NCBI RefSeq assembly: GCF_003574625.1
Contig: NZ_QNUJ01000008.1
Coordinates: 186,001-250,000, forward strand
Direction: 5' to 3'
DNA length: 64,000 nt
DNA from: Shinella zoogloeoides
GTDB taxonomy: Bacteria; Pseudomonadota; Alphaproteobacteria; Rhizobiales; Rhizobiaceae
This document shows positions 28,390 through 37,822 of this stretch, piece by piece. Below the pieces are notes generated by a model that did not search any database, had not been told where the DNA came from, and saw only the letters and a list, made by a program, of their open reading frames with translations. Each line of letters starts with the position of its first letter. The stretch's first letter is position 1. The position numbers were made by a program, and so were the translations under genes.

Positions 28390-28612
28390 ATCGCGACATG
28401 ATTTCGACGGCCTTGTCGAAATTGCTCATGCTCAAGATCTCGCTGGTCTCCAGCATCGCGTCGAATTCCTCCTCCAGCGCCGCCACCAGTGTCATGTGAC
28501 CCACCGAGGTCCATTCCGGATATTCGAGATAGGCCAGCTCGGACGTCTCTATCGGCTCTTCGAGGTCGAAGGCGCGGATAAACGTTTTCAGGACTCTACT
28601 CTGCGTGTTCAT
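28376..28612 (-). CDS. Acyl carrier protein
   Basis: Small protein of 78 residues with the helix pattern of acyl carrier proteins. Ser36 in EWTSVGHMTLVAALEEEF is the expected phosphopantetheine site; the usual Asp before it is Thr here. It is the first gene of the acyl module and sits 84 bases after rfbA, so it can be read from the rfbCBA transcript. A dedicated carrier protein in a sugar locus points to acyl transfer onto an aminosugar. Confidence 0.85.
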   Translation of the reverse strand: MNTQSRVLKTFIRAFDLEEPIETSELAYLEYPEWTSVGHMTLVAALEEEFDAMLETSEILSMSNFDKAVEIMSRYDAG

Positions 28613-28696
28613 CGTGGCTCCTCATTGGCCGAATGAGGCGCGGTGCCCCATTGAGAGCGGTAAAGGGAATGGCTTGCTTGAAACTGGACCGCCCGT

Positions 28697-29572
28697 TCAG
28701 CGGCCCGCCCCAAGTATCTTCTCGGCGAGGTAGCGGCCGTAGGAGCTTCCCCTCATGCCATGCGCAAGCGCCGCGAGCTGTTCCGCATCGATAAAGCCGT
28801 TGGCATAGGCGATCTCTTCCGGACTGGAGATCTTGAAGCCCTGCCGTCGCTCGAGCGTGGCAACGAAATTGCCGGCTTCCAGGAGGCTGTCGGTCGTTCC
28901 GGTATCGAGCCAGGCATAGCCGCGCCCCATCAGGGTCACGCTCAGGCGCCGCTGATCCAGATAGACCCGGTTCACATCGGAGATTTCCAGCTCCCCGCGC
29001 GCCGAGGGTTGCAGGTTTCTCGCTATATCGACGACGTCCGCGTCATAGAAATAAAGGCCGGTTACCGCCCAGTTGGATTTCGGCACGGCGGGCTTCTCCT
29101 CGATGGAGACGGCCCGGACCTGCTCATCGAACTCGACGACACCGTACCGTTCGGGATCGTGGACCTGATAGGCGAAGACCCTGGCTCCCTCGCGAAGATG
29201 GACGGCTTCCTTCAGCAGGTCGGTCAGGCCATGCCCGAAGAATATGTTGTCGCCCAGAATGAGGCAGGACGGCTTGCCGCCGACGAAGTCGGCCGCGATG
29301 ACATAGGCCTGCGCGAGGCCGCGGGGCTCGGGTTGTTCCGCATATTGGATCGAAATCCCCCAGGCGGAGCCATCCCCGAGAAGATTCTGGAAGTGGGGCA
29401 GGTCCCGGGGCGTCGAGATCAGGAGTATGTCCCTGATCCCCGCGAGCATCAGCGTCGATATGGGATAATATATCATCGGCTTGTCGTAGATCGGCATCAG
29501 CTGCTTCGACATGGCGAGCGTCATCGGATGAAGACGCGTGCCGTTACCGCCCGCCAGAATGATGCCTTTCAT
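28697..29572 (-). CDS. rfbA: Glucose-1-phosphate thymidylyltransferase
   Basis: Enzyme of 291 residues (also RmlA) that makes dTDP-glucose from dTTP and glucose-1-phosphate. It starts with [18 protein letters not shown] and carries [30 protein letters not shown] and [17 protein letters not shown]. The start at 29572 is set by homology; the open frame extends upstream without family likeness. It lies 40 bases after rfbB in the same operon. Confidence 0.96.
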   Translation of the reverse strand: MKGIILAGGNGTRLHPMTLAMSKQLMPIYDKPMIYYPISTLMLAGIRDILLISTPRDLPHFQNLLGDGSAWGISIQYAEQPEPRGLAQAYVIAADFVGGKPSCLILGDNIFFGHGLTDLLKEAVHLREGARVFAYQVHDPERYGVVEFDEQVRAVSIEEKPAVPKSNWAVTGLYFYDADVVDIARNLQPSARGELEISDVNRVYLDQRRLSVTLMGRGYAWLDTGTTDSLLEAGNFVATLERRQGFKISSPEEIAYANGFIDAEQLAALAHGMRGSSYGRYLAEKILGAGR

Positions 29573-29612
29573 CGACTGGAACCCCGAAGAATATTGAAGG
29601 GAAAATGCTGCA

Positions 29613-30668
29613 TCAGCTGGCGTAAGCTTTCTGGGCGGTTTCCGCGAAGGTATTGTCCGCGACAAGCGGTCCCCACCAGGCCTCGTTCTCGAGATACCAA
29701 TGGACGGTCGCGCGTATGCCGCTATCGAAGTCGTAAGCTGCCTGCCAGCCCAGTTCGGCCTCCAGCTTCGAGGCGTCGATCGCATATCGGAAATCATGCC
29801 CGGGCCGGTCGGCGACGAAGCGGATCAGGTCGGCATGCGGGCCGGATGCCGGGCGCAGTTCGTCCATGATCGCGCAGATGCGGTTTACGACATCGATGTT
29901 CCGGCGCTCGTTGCGTCCGCCGACATTGTAGGTGGATCCCGCTCTGCCCTTGCGGGAGATGAGGTCGAGTGCGCGGACATGGTCCGAGACGTGGAGCCAG
30001 TCGCGTATGTTGCGGCCCGTGCCATAGACAGGCAGCGGCGCGCCCCTCGATGCCTTGACGATGATCGACGGTATCAGCTTCTCCGGATGCTGGTGCGGTC
30101 CGTAGTTGTTCGAGCAGTTGGAAACCAGAACGGGCAGTCCGTAGGTCCGTCCCCATGCCGCGACGAGGTGGTCGGAAGCGGCTTTCGATGCGGAATAGGG
30201 CGAGCTGGGATCGTAAGGCGTCGTCTCGTCGAAAAGGCCGTCGCTTCCCAGCGAGCCAAAGACCTCGTCCGTCGAGACATGCAGGAAGCGAAAGGCTTCC
30301 CGCTCCGCGCCGGAGAGCGAGGACCAATAGGACCGCGCCTGCTCCAGAAGCACGAAAGTCCCCATGACATTCGTCTCGATAAAGGCGCGCGAGCCGCTTA
30401 TCGAACGGTCCACATGGCTCTCCGCCGCGAGATGGATGACACGGTCCGGCCGGAAATCCTGAAACGCCAGCCGCATGAGAGGAGCGTCGCAGATGTCGGC
30501 TTTCAGGAAGCGGTAGTTGCCCTGCCCGCTTACGGCCGCCAGGGAGGCGAGATTGCCGGCATAGGTGATCTTGTCGACATTCAGGACCTCGGCGCCCTTG
30601 TCCAGGACAAGGTGGCGCACCAGCTCGGAGCCTATGAAACCCGCGCCTCCCGTTACGAGCGTCCGCAT
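29613..30668 (-). CDS. rfbB: dTDP-glucose 4,6-dehydratase
   Basis: Enzyme of 351 residues (also RmlB) that turns dTDP-glucose into dTDP-4-keto-6-deoxyglucose. It has the NAD motif [32 protein letters not shown], the active-site region [14 protein letters not shown], and [12 protein letters not shown]. It begins two bases after the rfbC stop. The 4-keto product is the branch point to either rhamnose or 4-amino sugars. Confidence 0.96.
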   Translation of the reverse strand: MRTLVTGGAGFIGSELVRHLVLDKGAEVLNVDKITYAGNLASLAAVSGQGNYRFLKADICDAPLMRLAFQDFRPDRVIHLAAESHVDRSISGSRAFIETNVMGTFVLLEQARSYWSSLSGAEREAFRFLHVSTDEVFGSLGSDGLFDETTPYDPSSPYSASKAASDHLVAAWGRTYGLPVLVSNCSNNYGPHQHPEKLIPSIIVKASRGAPLPVYGTGRNIRDWLHVSDHVRALDLISRKGRAGSTYNVGGRNERRNIDVVNRICAIMDELRPASGPHADLIRFVADRPGHDFRYAIDASKLEAELGWQAAYDFDSGIRATVHWYLENEAWWGPLVADNTFAETAQKAYAS

Positions 30669-30670
30669 GA

Positions 30671-31231
30671 TCAGTTTTCCTTCTCAAGGATCGCCAGATC
30701 CCGCAACCGCGGATGGCGACCGTCTTTTTCCGAGAGCGTTGCCTGCCGGACGTCGAAGGGCCAGTTTATGCCGAGATCGGGGTCGTCCCAGGCGAGGCCC
30801 CGATCATGTTCGGGGCTGTAATAGGCGGTCACCTTGTAGGCGACGAGGCAATCGGGCGTGAGGGTGCAGAAGCCGTGGGCGAACCCCGGCGGAATCCAGA
30901 ACTGAACGGCATCCCCGCCGCTCATGACGGTGGAAACGTGCTGACCGAAGGACCGCGAGCCCGGCCGGATATCCACGGCCACGTCGAAAATGGTCCCGGC
31001 AAGACAGGTGACGAGCTTGCCCTGGGCGCATGGATCCATCTGGAAGTGCAGCCCGCGGACGGTGCCGGGATTCTTGGAATGGGACCGGTTGTCCTGGACG
31101 AAGACGTGGTCACCGGCCGCCTCCCGAAACGCGTCCTGCCGAAACGTTTCGGTGAAGTATCCCCGCTCGTCCTGAAACAGGCGCGATTCAAAAAGCAGGG
31201 GCCCTTCGATATTCAGGCGTTTTATGTGCAT
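30671..31231 (-). CDS. rfbC: dTDP-4-dehydrorhamnose 3,5-epimerase
   Basis: Enzyme of 186 residues (also RmlC) and first gene of the long minus-strand operon. Landmarks are [17 protein letters not shown], the catalytic-His region [25 protein letters not shown] and [20 protein letters not shown]. These fit true RmlC rather than the 3,4-ketoisomerases FdtA/QdtA. No rmlD (final reductase to L-rhamnose) follows; an aminotransferase gene lies divergently instead, so the 4-keto-L-rhamnose may be aminated. Confidence 0.94.
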   Translation of the reverse strand: MHIKRLNIEGPLLFESRLFQDERGYFTETFRQDAFREAAGDHVFVQDNRSHSKNPGTVRGLHFQMDPCAQGKLVTCLAGTIFDVAVDIRPGSRSFGQHVSTVMSGGDAVQFWIPPGFAHGFCTLTPDCLVAYKVTAYYSPEHDRGLAWDDPDLGINWPFDVRQATLSEKDGRHPRLRDLAILEKEN

Positions 31232-31418
31232 GCGCTCGGCGGACCTCTGGATGACGCTGCCGTTTTATAAACAGCGGCTTGTTTGAAGCTGACCAAACGC
31301 ATCCTGCGCACCGCCGTCGTCCTTCGGCGGCCGTCGCGGCGGTGCGAGAGGTTCAGCCTCGCGTAAGGGAGCGTTGAAAGAATGATCGGGCTCCCCTCAT
31401 TCTATCCGGAAGATCGCC

Positions 31419-32579
31419 TTGGCAATTCAGCTCTTCGTTCCCCGCTTTCATGTCGACGAATGCCTCGAGCAGATTCGGGAGTGCCTTGAGAAGGGCTGGA
31501 CCGGCATGGGCTTCAAGACCCTCGAAATGGAAGCCGCGTGGAAGAGCTATACGGGGCTGGCGAACGCGCATTTCCTGAGCTCCAACACCGCCGGCCTTCA
31601 TCTCGCGCTCGAGGTTTTCCGCCGCCGCTTCGGATGGCAGGAGGAAGACGAGATCATCACGACGCCGCTGACCTTCGTCTCCTCCAACCACGCCATCCTC
31701 TATGCCGGCCTGAAGCCCGTCTTTGCCGATGTCGACGAGTATCTCTGCCTCGATCCGCAGAGCGTGCGCGACCGGATCACCCCCAGGACCCGTGCCGTGA
31801 TGTTCGTCGGTCTCGGCGGCAACAGCGGGCAATATGAGGCGATCCGGGGCCTCTGCCGCGAACACGGGCTGAAGTTCATTCTGGACGCGGCGCATATGAG
31901 CGGCACGCGGATCGACGGCAGGCATGCCGGGCATGACGCGGACGTCTCGGTCTTCAGCTTCCAGGCCGTCAAGAATCTCCCGACGGCGGATTCCGGCATG
32001 ATCTGCTTCGCTGAGGAAGAAGATGACGCCGCCGTCAGGAAGCTAAGCTGGCTCGGCATCAACAAGGATACCTTCTCGCGCACCGCAGCGCAGGGCGACT
32101 ACAAGTGGATGTATGACGTCGAAACGCTCGGCTACAAATACCACGGCAACTCGATCATGGCCGCCATCGCGCTCGTGCAGTTGAAGTATCTCGACGAGGA
32201 GAACACGTATCGCCGGCAGCTTGCGGCCTGGTATGAGGAGGCGCTGCAAGGCGGTGATATCGGCCTTGTGCGGGTCGCCGCCAATTGCCAGTCATCCCGC
32301 CACCTGTTCCAGGTCCTCGTCCCCCGGCGCAACGAGACATTGGCGCAACTGAATGCCCGCCAGATATTCCCGGGCGTCCATTACCGCGACAATACCGAAT
32401 ACAGCCTCTATGCGTCCGGTGCCGGAACCTGCCCGCGCGCGGCGCAGGCGAGCAATTCCATAATCTCCCTGCCGCTGCATCTTTCCATGACCCGGGAAGA
32501 TGTCGGGACCGTCGCGGAAAACCTCAGGGACATTGTGTCCCAGGCCTCGCCTACAGGAACCGGGCGTATTTCTGCCTGA
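31419..32579 (+). CDS. DegT/DnrJ/EryC1/StrS-family sugar aminotransferase
   Basis: PLP enzyme of 386 residues, transcribed away from rfbC. The PLP-binding lysine is near 185 in VFSFQAVKNLPTADSG, preceded by FILDAAHMSGTRIDG; TTPLTFVSSNHAILYAGLKP is also typical. Members of this family aminate C-3 or C-4 of dTDP-keto-deoxysugars (VioA, DesI, RfbE types). The start is TTG with GGAAG six bases upstream. Its last 29 bases overlap the convergent acetyltransferase gene. With rfbA, rfbB and rfbC, 4-amination is the simplest inference. Confidence 0.88.
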   Translation: MAIQLFVPRFHVDECLEQIRECLEKGWTGMGFKTLEMEAAWKSYTGLANAHFLSSNTAGLHLALEVFRRRFGWQEEDEIITTPLTFVSSNHAILYAGLKPVFADVDEYLCLDPQSVRDRITPRTRAVMFVGLGGNSGQYEAIRGLCREHGLKFILDAAHMSGTRIDGRHAGHDADVSVFSFQAVKNLPTADSGMICFAEEEDDAAVRKLSWLGINKDTFSRTAAQGDYKWMYDVETLGYKYHGNSIMAAIALVQLKYLDEENTYRRQLAAWYEEALQGGDIGLVRVAANCQSSRHLFQVLVPRRNETLAQLNARQIFPGVHYRDNTEYSLYASGAGTCPRAAQASNSIISLPLHLSMTREDVGTVAENLRDIVSQASPTGTGRISA

Positions 32580-33102
32580 TCCTGTCCCAGTCGGGGCGCA
32601 GGATTTCATGCTCCACCATGCCGTGCCTGCGGTCGCCGATCTGCAAGGCGGCGGGATGGAGGCCGCAGCGGCGCGCGCCATAGATCTCATGAAATGTCAG
32701 GACGCGGATATTGCCCTCGGCCGTGTGGGAAAACAGCCGTTTCATGTCCAGCGTCTCGAAGATGAAACGGTGCAGAAGCAGGACCGATTCCAGGAGTACG
32801 GGGCTGGATTCCCCCATCACCCAGCGGCCCCACTCCATCTCGCCGTCGCCCACCGGATTGTAGGCGGCGAAAAAGCCGATGGGCGTGTCCCTGTCCAGCG
32901 GCTGGATGGCGAACATGTAGTCGTCCGGGCGGGTCATCTGGCGCCTTACCCAGGCGCGCTGCTCGTCCAGCGTAATGTCGAGCGGCGGCAGGAATTCGGT
33001 CAGATCGGGACGCTGGCGAAGGGAGAGCATCAACGCTGCGTCCGCCTCGTCGATGGGCCTCAGCATTACTTTCCGTCCGACCAAGGCTGACTGCGTCGCC
33101 AT
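32551..33102 (-). CDS. GNAT-family N-acetyltransferase
   Basis: Protein of 183 residues with the acetyl-CoA transferase fold: LRPIDEADAALMLSLRQRPD at the N-terminus, PIGFFAAYNPVGDGEMEWGR, then NIRVLTFHEIYGARRCG. The start at 33102 has GTGGG upstream; an earlier in-frame ATG at 33231 adds an unlikely extension. It resembles aminosugar N-acetyltransferases of surface polysaccharide loci (WecD/PseH-like), a likely partner for the neighbouring aminotransferase, though substrate is unknown. The 3' end overlaps that gene by 29 bases. Confidence 0.8.
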   Translation of the reverse strand: MATQSALVGRKVMLRPIDEADAALMLSLRQRPDLTEFLPPLDITLDEQRAWVRRQMTRPDDYMFAIQPLDRDTPIGFFAAYNPVGDGEMEWGRWVMGESSPVLLESVLLLHRFIFETLDMKRLFSHTAEGNIRVLTFHEIYGARRCGLHPAALQIGDRRHGMVEHEILRPDWDRIRQKYARFL

Positions 33103-33135
33103 TATCCCACCGCTTGAAAACTGGAAGACCGTGCA

Positions 33136-33162
33136 CCGGACCAAATCAGGTCGATGGTCCGG
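33136..33162. repeat. Inverted repeat upstream of the acetyltransferase gene
   Basis: CCGGACCA (33136-33143) and TGGTCCGG (33155-33162) are perfectly complementary with an 11-base spacer. It lies in the 247-base region between the acetyltransferase gene (minus) and flhA (plus). It may be an operator or leader hairpin; nothing else is recognisable here. Confidence 0.4.
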
Positions 33163-33349
33163 CCGCACTCTAGTTTCTTCTGCAGCTTGGCGAAAGGATT
33201 GCAAGAGGCTATCCGGCCGGCGCCGGGACATCGGGGGCCACGCGCCGGCCTGCCACCCTCGCGCAAGCTTCGCCCTCTATGTCGTCATGTGAAATGGGCG
33301 ACGCGTGTGATGCGTCGCGGCCTCTCATGACGAGACGGGACGCATTCAG

Positions 33350-35437
33350 ATGGCGCAAGTACCGGCAATCAACCTTCCGAAGGTAAGCCCCAGCGGCCGC
33401 GATATCGCGTTCGCCGTGGGCATCCTGACGATCCTGTCGATCCTCTTCCTGCCGATCCCGGCCTTCATGATCGACATCGGCCTTGCCTTCTCGATCGCCT
33501 TTTCCGTGCTCATCCTCATGGTGGCGCTGTGGATCCAGCGGCCGCTCGATTTCTCGTCCTTCCCGACGGTCCTCCTCATCGCGACCATGGTGCGCCTCGC
33601 GCTCAACATCGCGACCACCCGCGTCATCCTTTCCCACGGCAACGAGGGGCACGATGCGGCGGGCGGCGTCATCGCCGGTTTTGCCAGCCTCGTCATGTCC
33701 GGCGACTTCGTCATCGGTATCATCGTCTTCATGATCCTGATCGTGGTGAACTTCATCGTCATCACCAAGGGCGCGACGCGTATCGCCGAGGTCGGCGCGC
33801 GCTTCACCCTCGATGCCATCCCCGGCAAGCAGATGTCGATCGACGCCGACCTTTCCGCCGGCCTCATCGACGAGAAGCAGGCGCAGCTCCGCCGCCGCGA
33901 GCTGGAGGAGGAAAGCTCCTTCTTCGGCTCGATGGACGGTGCCTCCAAATTCGTGCGCGGCGATGCCATCGCGGGCCTTCTCATCACCGCCATCAACGTC
34001 TTCGGCGGCATCGTCATCGGCTATTTCCGCCACGGCATGGAGCTTGGCGAGGCGGCCGACGTCTTCGTGAAGCTGTCGGTCGGCGACGGTCTCGTCTCGC
34101 AGATCCCCGCCCTTATCGTCTCGCTCGCCGCCGGCCTCATCGTCTCGCGCGGCGGCACGGCCGGCTCCACCGACCAGGCGGTCGTCAACCAGCTCTCCGG
34201 CTATCCGCGCGCGCTCTTCGTCGCCTCCGGTCTGATGATGCTGCTCGCGGTCATGCCGGGCCTGCCCTTCTTCCCCTTCATGGTCCTCGGCGGCGTGATG
34301 GCCTTCGGTGCCTGGATCATCCCGCGCCGTATCGAGGAGGAGAACCGCCTCAAGCGCGAAGCGGAGGCCCAGCAGGTCCAGGCGACGCGCGAGCAGGAGA
34401 AGGATTCCGTCAAGTCGGTGCTGAAGACCGCCGAGATCGAGCTGCTGCTCGGCAAGCAGGTCTCCACGCGCCTTCTCGGCGCGCATCAGGAGCTGGCCTT
34501 CCGCGTCGGCAAGATGCGCAAGAAGTTCGCCGCGCAATACGGCTTCGTGGTGCCGGAGATCAAGGTCTCCGACGACATCACCATCCCGGACAAGTCCTAC
34601 CAGATCCGCATCCACGGCACGACGATCGCCTCCAACATCGTGCGCGTCGGTGAAGTGCTGGTCGTCACCGGCGGCGGGCGCAAGCCGAGCGTGCCGGGCG
34701 ACGACATCCGCGAGCCCGCCTTCGGCATGCCGGCCGTCTCGATCCTCGAGACCTTCGCCGACGACCTTCGCCGCGAGGGCTTCCACCCGATCGACAACGT
34801 CTCGGTGGTGCTCACGCACCTTTCCGAGGTCATCCGCAACAACCTGCCGCAGCTTCTCTCCTACAAGGACGTGAAGATCCTGATCGAGCGCCTCGATCCG
34901 GAATACCGCAAGCTCGCCGACGAGATCTGCTCCTCGCACATGTCCTATTCGGGCCTGCAGGCGGTGCTGAAGCTGCTGCTCGCCGAGCGCGTCTCCATCC
35001 GCAACCTGCATCTCATCCTCGAAGCGGTCGCCGAGCTTGCCCCGCATGTGCGCAAGACCGAGCAGATCGTCGAGCATGTACGCATCCGCATGGCGCAGCA
35101 GATCTGCGGCGACCTCACCGACAACGGCGTGCTGCCGGTGCTGCGCCTCGGCAACAAGTGGGACATGGTCTTCCACCAGGCGCTCAAGCGCGATTCGAAG
35201 GGCGAGATCGTCGAGTTCGACATCGATCCGCGCCAGCTCGAGGAGTTTTCCGAGCAGGCGACCCGGGTTATCCGCGAGTTTCTCGACCGCGGCACGCCCT
35301 TCGTACTGGTCACGTCGCCCGAATCCCGCTCTTATGTGCGCATGATCATCGAGCGCCTCTTCGCCACATTGCCGGTTCTCTCGCATGTCGAGCTTGCCAA
35401 GGGCATCGAGATCAAGATTCTCGGCTCCATTTCATGA
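33350..35437 (+). CDS. flhA: Flagellar export gate protein FlhA
   Basis: Membrane protein of 695 residues, core of the flagellar type III export gate. The N-terminal half has about eight membrane helices ([39 protein letters not shown]) and the FHIPEP-type loop region [20 protein letters not shown] and [19 protein letters not shown]. The C-terminal half is the large cytosolic domain that binds export substrates. The end overlaps fliR by ATGA. It begins the second flagellar block, split from fliQ by the sugar island. Confidence 0.97.
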   Translation: MAQVPAINLPKVSPSGRDIAFAVGILTILSILFLPIPAFMIDIGLAFSIAFSVLILMVALWIQRPLDFSSFPTVLLIATMVRLALNIATTRVILSHGNEGHDAAGGVIAGFASLVMSGDFVIGIIVFMILIVVNFIVITKGATRIAEVGARFTLDAIPGKQMSIDADLSAGLIDEKQAQLRRRELEEESSFFGSMDGASKFVRGDAIAGLLITAINVFGGIVIGYFRHGMELGEAADVFVKLSVGDGLVSQIPALIVSLAAGLIVSRGGTAGSTDQAVVNQLSGYPRALFVASGLMMLLAVMPGLPFFPFMVLGGVMAFGAWIIPRRIEEENRLKREAEAQQVQATREQEKDSVKSVLKTAEIELLLGKQVSTRLLGAHQELAFRVGKMRKKFAAQYGFVVPEIKVSDDITIPDKSYQIRIHGTTIASNIVRVGEVLVVTGGGRKPSVPGDDIREPAFGMPAVSILETFADDLRREGFHPIDNVSVVLTHLSEVIRNNLPQLLSYKDVKILIERLDPEYRKLADEICSSHMSYSGLQAVLKLLLAERVSIRNLHLILEAVAELAPHVRKTEQIVEHVRIRMAQQICGDLTDNGVLPVLRLGNKWDMVFHQALKRDSKGEIVEFDIDPRQLEEFSEQATRVIREFLDRGTPFVLVTSPESRSYVRMIIERLFATLPVLSHVELAKGIEIKILGSIS

Positions 35438-36186
35438 TCTCCGACCCGCAGGGCACGGTGCTGGCGCTGTTCGCCGCGTTCTGCCGTGTCGGCGGGTGTT
35501 TCATGCTCCTGCCGGGCTTTTCCTCCGCGCGCATGTCGATGCAGATCCGCCTGTTCCTGGCGGTCGCCGTGTCCATGGCGGTGCTGCCGCTGATGTGGGA
35601 TACGATCTATCCGCGCGCCTCAGGCCCGCTCGACGGCTATCTGACGATGATCACCTTCGAGACGCTGACCGGCGCGGTGATCGGCCTGATCGCCCGCTAT
35701 TACGTGCTCGGCCTGCAGTTCGCCGGCACGGTGCTGACCATGATGATGGGCTTCAACTCGCCGCCGACGCCGGACGTGCTGGAAGACGCGGCCGAAAACC
35801 AGCTGACGAACCTTCTCTCCTTCACCGGCCTGCTGATACTCTTCCTTCTGGATTTCCACCACATCGTCCTTCGGGCGCTGATCGATTCCTACAATGTCAT
35901 GCCGCTCGGCGGCGGCTTCAATCCGCAGAGTGCGCTCATCACGCTCACCGATACGCTGAGCCAGACCTTCATGATCATGCTGCGGCTCGCCAGCCCGTTC
36001 ATCCTCTACGGTCTGGTGTTCAACGTCTCCGTCGGCCTCGTCAACAAGCTGGCGCCGCAGATCCCGATCTACTTCATCTCGCTGCCCTTCATCATCATGG
36101 GCGGCATGCTGCTGCTTTATTTCGGCGTGTCCTCGCTCCTGGAAATCTTCACCGCCGGCTTCCTGCCGGTCTTCCGGGGAGGCTGA
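35434..36186 (+). CDS. fliR: Flagellar export gate protein FliR
   Basis: Integral membrane protein of 250 residues with about six hydrophobic helices, part of the FliPQR core. Landmarks are [39 protein letters not shown] and [20 protein letters not shown]. The start is the ATG overlapping the flhA stop; the open frame extends upstream inside flhA but without family likeness. Confidence 0.96.
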   Translation: MISDPQGTVLALFAAFCRVGGCFMLLPGFSSARMSMQIRLFLAVAVSMAVLPLMWDTIYPRASGPLDGYLTMITFETLTGAVIGLIARYYVLGLQFAGTVLTMMMGFNSPPTPDVLEDAAENQLTNLLSFTGLLILFLLDFHHIVLRALIDSYNVMPLGGGFNPQSALITLTDTLSQTFMIMLRLASPFILYGLVFNVSVGLVNKLAPQIPIYFISLPFIIMGGMLLLYFGVSSLLEIFTAGFLPVFRGG

Positions 36187-36187
36187 C

Positions 36188-36586
36188 ATGGCGCAGAACC
36201 GCTCGGACAAGCTCAAGCGGCTGGTGACGGTGCAGCGCCATCTGGAGAAGATGGCGGAGATCGACCTTGCCGGCACCACCCGCCAGCGGCAGGAAGTGGC
36301 GGAGACGATGACCGTGGTGGTCGATGCGATCAACTCGCTCGATCCGGTGCACCGCAGCTTCTCGCGGCACTATTCCGGCCAGTACAGCAGGCTCCAGCAG
36401 CAGGAGCAGATGCTGGCGAACGTGCAGGAAATGCACGAGATGCGGGTGGTGCGCGAGCGCACCAAGGGCGACCGGATGGAAGACCGCATGAAGGAGGCGC
36501 GCGACGCCGAGGACCGCGCGGCCGCGGACGACGCCATCTACGATCTCATCGACCAGCATCTCGCCTACAGGTCGGACGACACGTAG
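36188..36586 (+). CDS. FliJ-like coiled-coil flagellar protein
   Basis: Protein of 132 residues, mostly charged alpha-helix with heptad-like spacing (KLKRLVTVQRHLEKMAEIDL, SRLQQQEQMLANVQEMHEMR, RMKEARDAEDRAAADDAIYD). Size, composition and position directly after fliR fit FliJ, the coiled-coil stalk and chaperone of the export ATPase complex, which is often left unnamed in rhizobia. It starts two bases after the fliR stop. Sequence likeness to FliJ is low, so the call rests on architecture and context. Confidence 0.6.
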   Translation: MAQNRSDKLKRLVTVQRHLEKMAEIDLAGTTRQRQEVAETMTVVVDAINSLDPVHRSFSRHYSGQYSRLQQQEQMLANVQEMHEMRVVRERTKGDRMEDRMKEARDAEDRAAADDAIYDLIDQHLAYRSDDT

Positions 36587-36874
36587 GTCCTTTCGACTAT
36601 CCGGCCAAATATCCGGAAAGACAGGCGATTTACCGTCCTCTCATCAAGCTTGCGTGAAAATGGATTTGGCAGCCGGTAGCGTCACGGCTTCGTCATCCGC
36701 CACCAGCCTCCCGTAAGGTTGAGCAGCGATAGTCGCATCAGGACGATGACGAGGTTTGCCGAAGCAGCCGTGGCAATGGCGCGGGCGGACCGGATGTCCA
36801 CGATGGTCATGAGGCCGGCGGACCGCCATGAGGACGGGTCCGGCACGCGGGAATCACCTGAAAGGCTTTGAGAC

Positions 36875-37438
36875 GTGGCAATAACTCCCCCCAGCGATCT
36901 GGTGCTCGACGTTGTGCGCGCCGCCGATCCGGCACAGGTTCAGGAAGCGCAGGCCAAGCTGAAATCGAACAGGGCCGCCTTCGAGGCGACCAGCCTTGCC
37001 GAGGCGGGCGCCGGCTTCCAGGCCGCCGTCGGCATTCTCAATCGGGACACGACCACCGCCAGCCACGCGGCGAGCGCGGGCGTTCAGGCTGTCGGCGGGA
37101 AGAATATCCCGGAGCACCTGCGCAAGTTCGAATCCATGGTGCTGCAGAATTTCGTGAAGTCGATGATGCCCGCCGAGAGCGAGGAGCTTTACGGCAAGGG
37201 CACGGCCGGCGAGATGTGGCGCGGCATGATGGCCGACCAGCTCGGCGATGCGATCGCCAAGGGAGGCGGTATCGGTATTGCCGAAAGCCTCGCCAAGAAG
37301 AGCGGCATCACCACCAATCCGCGGGACAAGGATGTCGACCGCGTCGCCGCCGGCATGGTGCAGACCATGCAGCGCGAGGCCTTTGCCGATCTGACGCCCG
37401 GCATCAAGGACGATCACAAGAAATCGCATAAGGTTTAA
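36875..37438 (+). CDS. flgJ: Rod-binding protein FlgJ (rod domain only)
   Basis: Protein of 187 residues. The C-terminal part carries the FlgJ rod-capping domain: LRKFESMVLQNFVKSMMP, then GKGTAGEMWRGMMADQLGDA and GGGIGIAESLAK. The muramidase domain found in enterobacterial FlgJ is missing, as usual in alphaproteobacteria; the transglycosylase at 12323-12901 may supply it. The start is GTG with GAAAGG upstream. The 288 bases before it hold no gene I could support. Confidence 0.88.
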   Translation: MAITPPSDLVLDVVRAADPAQVQEAQAKLKSNRAAFEATSLAEAGAGFQAAVGILNRDTTTASHAASAGVQAVGGKNIPEHLRKFESMVLQNFVKSMMPAESEELYGKGTAGEMWRGMMADQLGDAIAKGGGIGIAESLAKKSGITTNPRDKDVDRVAAGMVQTMQREAFADLTPGIKDDHKKSHKV

Positions 37439-37453
37439 GCGGAGCATAACAAA

Positions 37454-37822
37454 ATGGAACAGGCGAACAACGAACTCCGGATCCGCACCGTTCTCGGCCG
37501 ACTCGAGACGATCATCGACAACGAGAACGACAGCATCGGCAGCGACCCGGAATTCGACCTGCCGACGTCGAACGCCCACAAGAGCCGCTGCCTCTATGAG
37601 CTCGCCATGCTGACGCGTGACGTGCCGCCGGACGAAGTGCCGCCGACCTTCTCCACGCAGCTCGGGCGCCTGCGCGAAAAGCTGGCCACCAACGCCCAGC
37701 GCATCTCCGCCCATCTGGAAGCCGTGCGCGAGGTCGTCACCATCCTGAAGAATGCCGTGCAGGACCTCGAGGCTGACGGCACCTATTCGCAGGAACAGTT
37801 CCGCCTGGGTTACGGCACATGA
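37454..37822 (+). CDS. FlgN-like chaperone / flagellar cluster protein
   Basis: Helical cytosolic protein of 122 residues (IRTVLGRLETIIDNENDSIG, KSRCLYELAMLTRDVPP, LREKLATNAQRISAHLEAVR). Helix pattern and size resemble FlgN, the export chaperone of FlgK and FlgL. It is 15 bases after flgJ and overlaps the next gene by ATGA, so it belongs to the flagellar unit. Assignment is moderate. Confidence 0.6.
   Translation: MEQANNELRIRTVLGRLETIIDNENDSIGSDPEFDLPTSNAHKSRCLYELAMLTRDVPPDEVPPTFSTQLGRLREKLATNAQRISAHLEAVREVVTILKNAVQDLEADGTYSQEQFRLGYGT

Noticed and set aside
30671-31231. rfbC as a 3,4-ketoisomerase (FdtA/QdtA type)
   Set aside because: GTVRGLHFQ and the [15 protein letters not shown] region are those of true RmlC epimerases.
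33209-35386. Minus-strand open frame of 725 codons opposite flhA
   Set aside because: Shadow of flhA; composition is dominated by Arg, Asp, Glu and His repeats typical of antisense frames.
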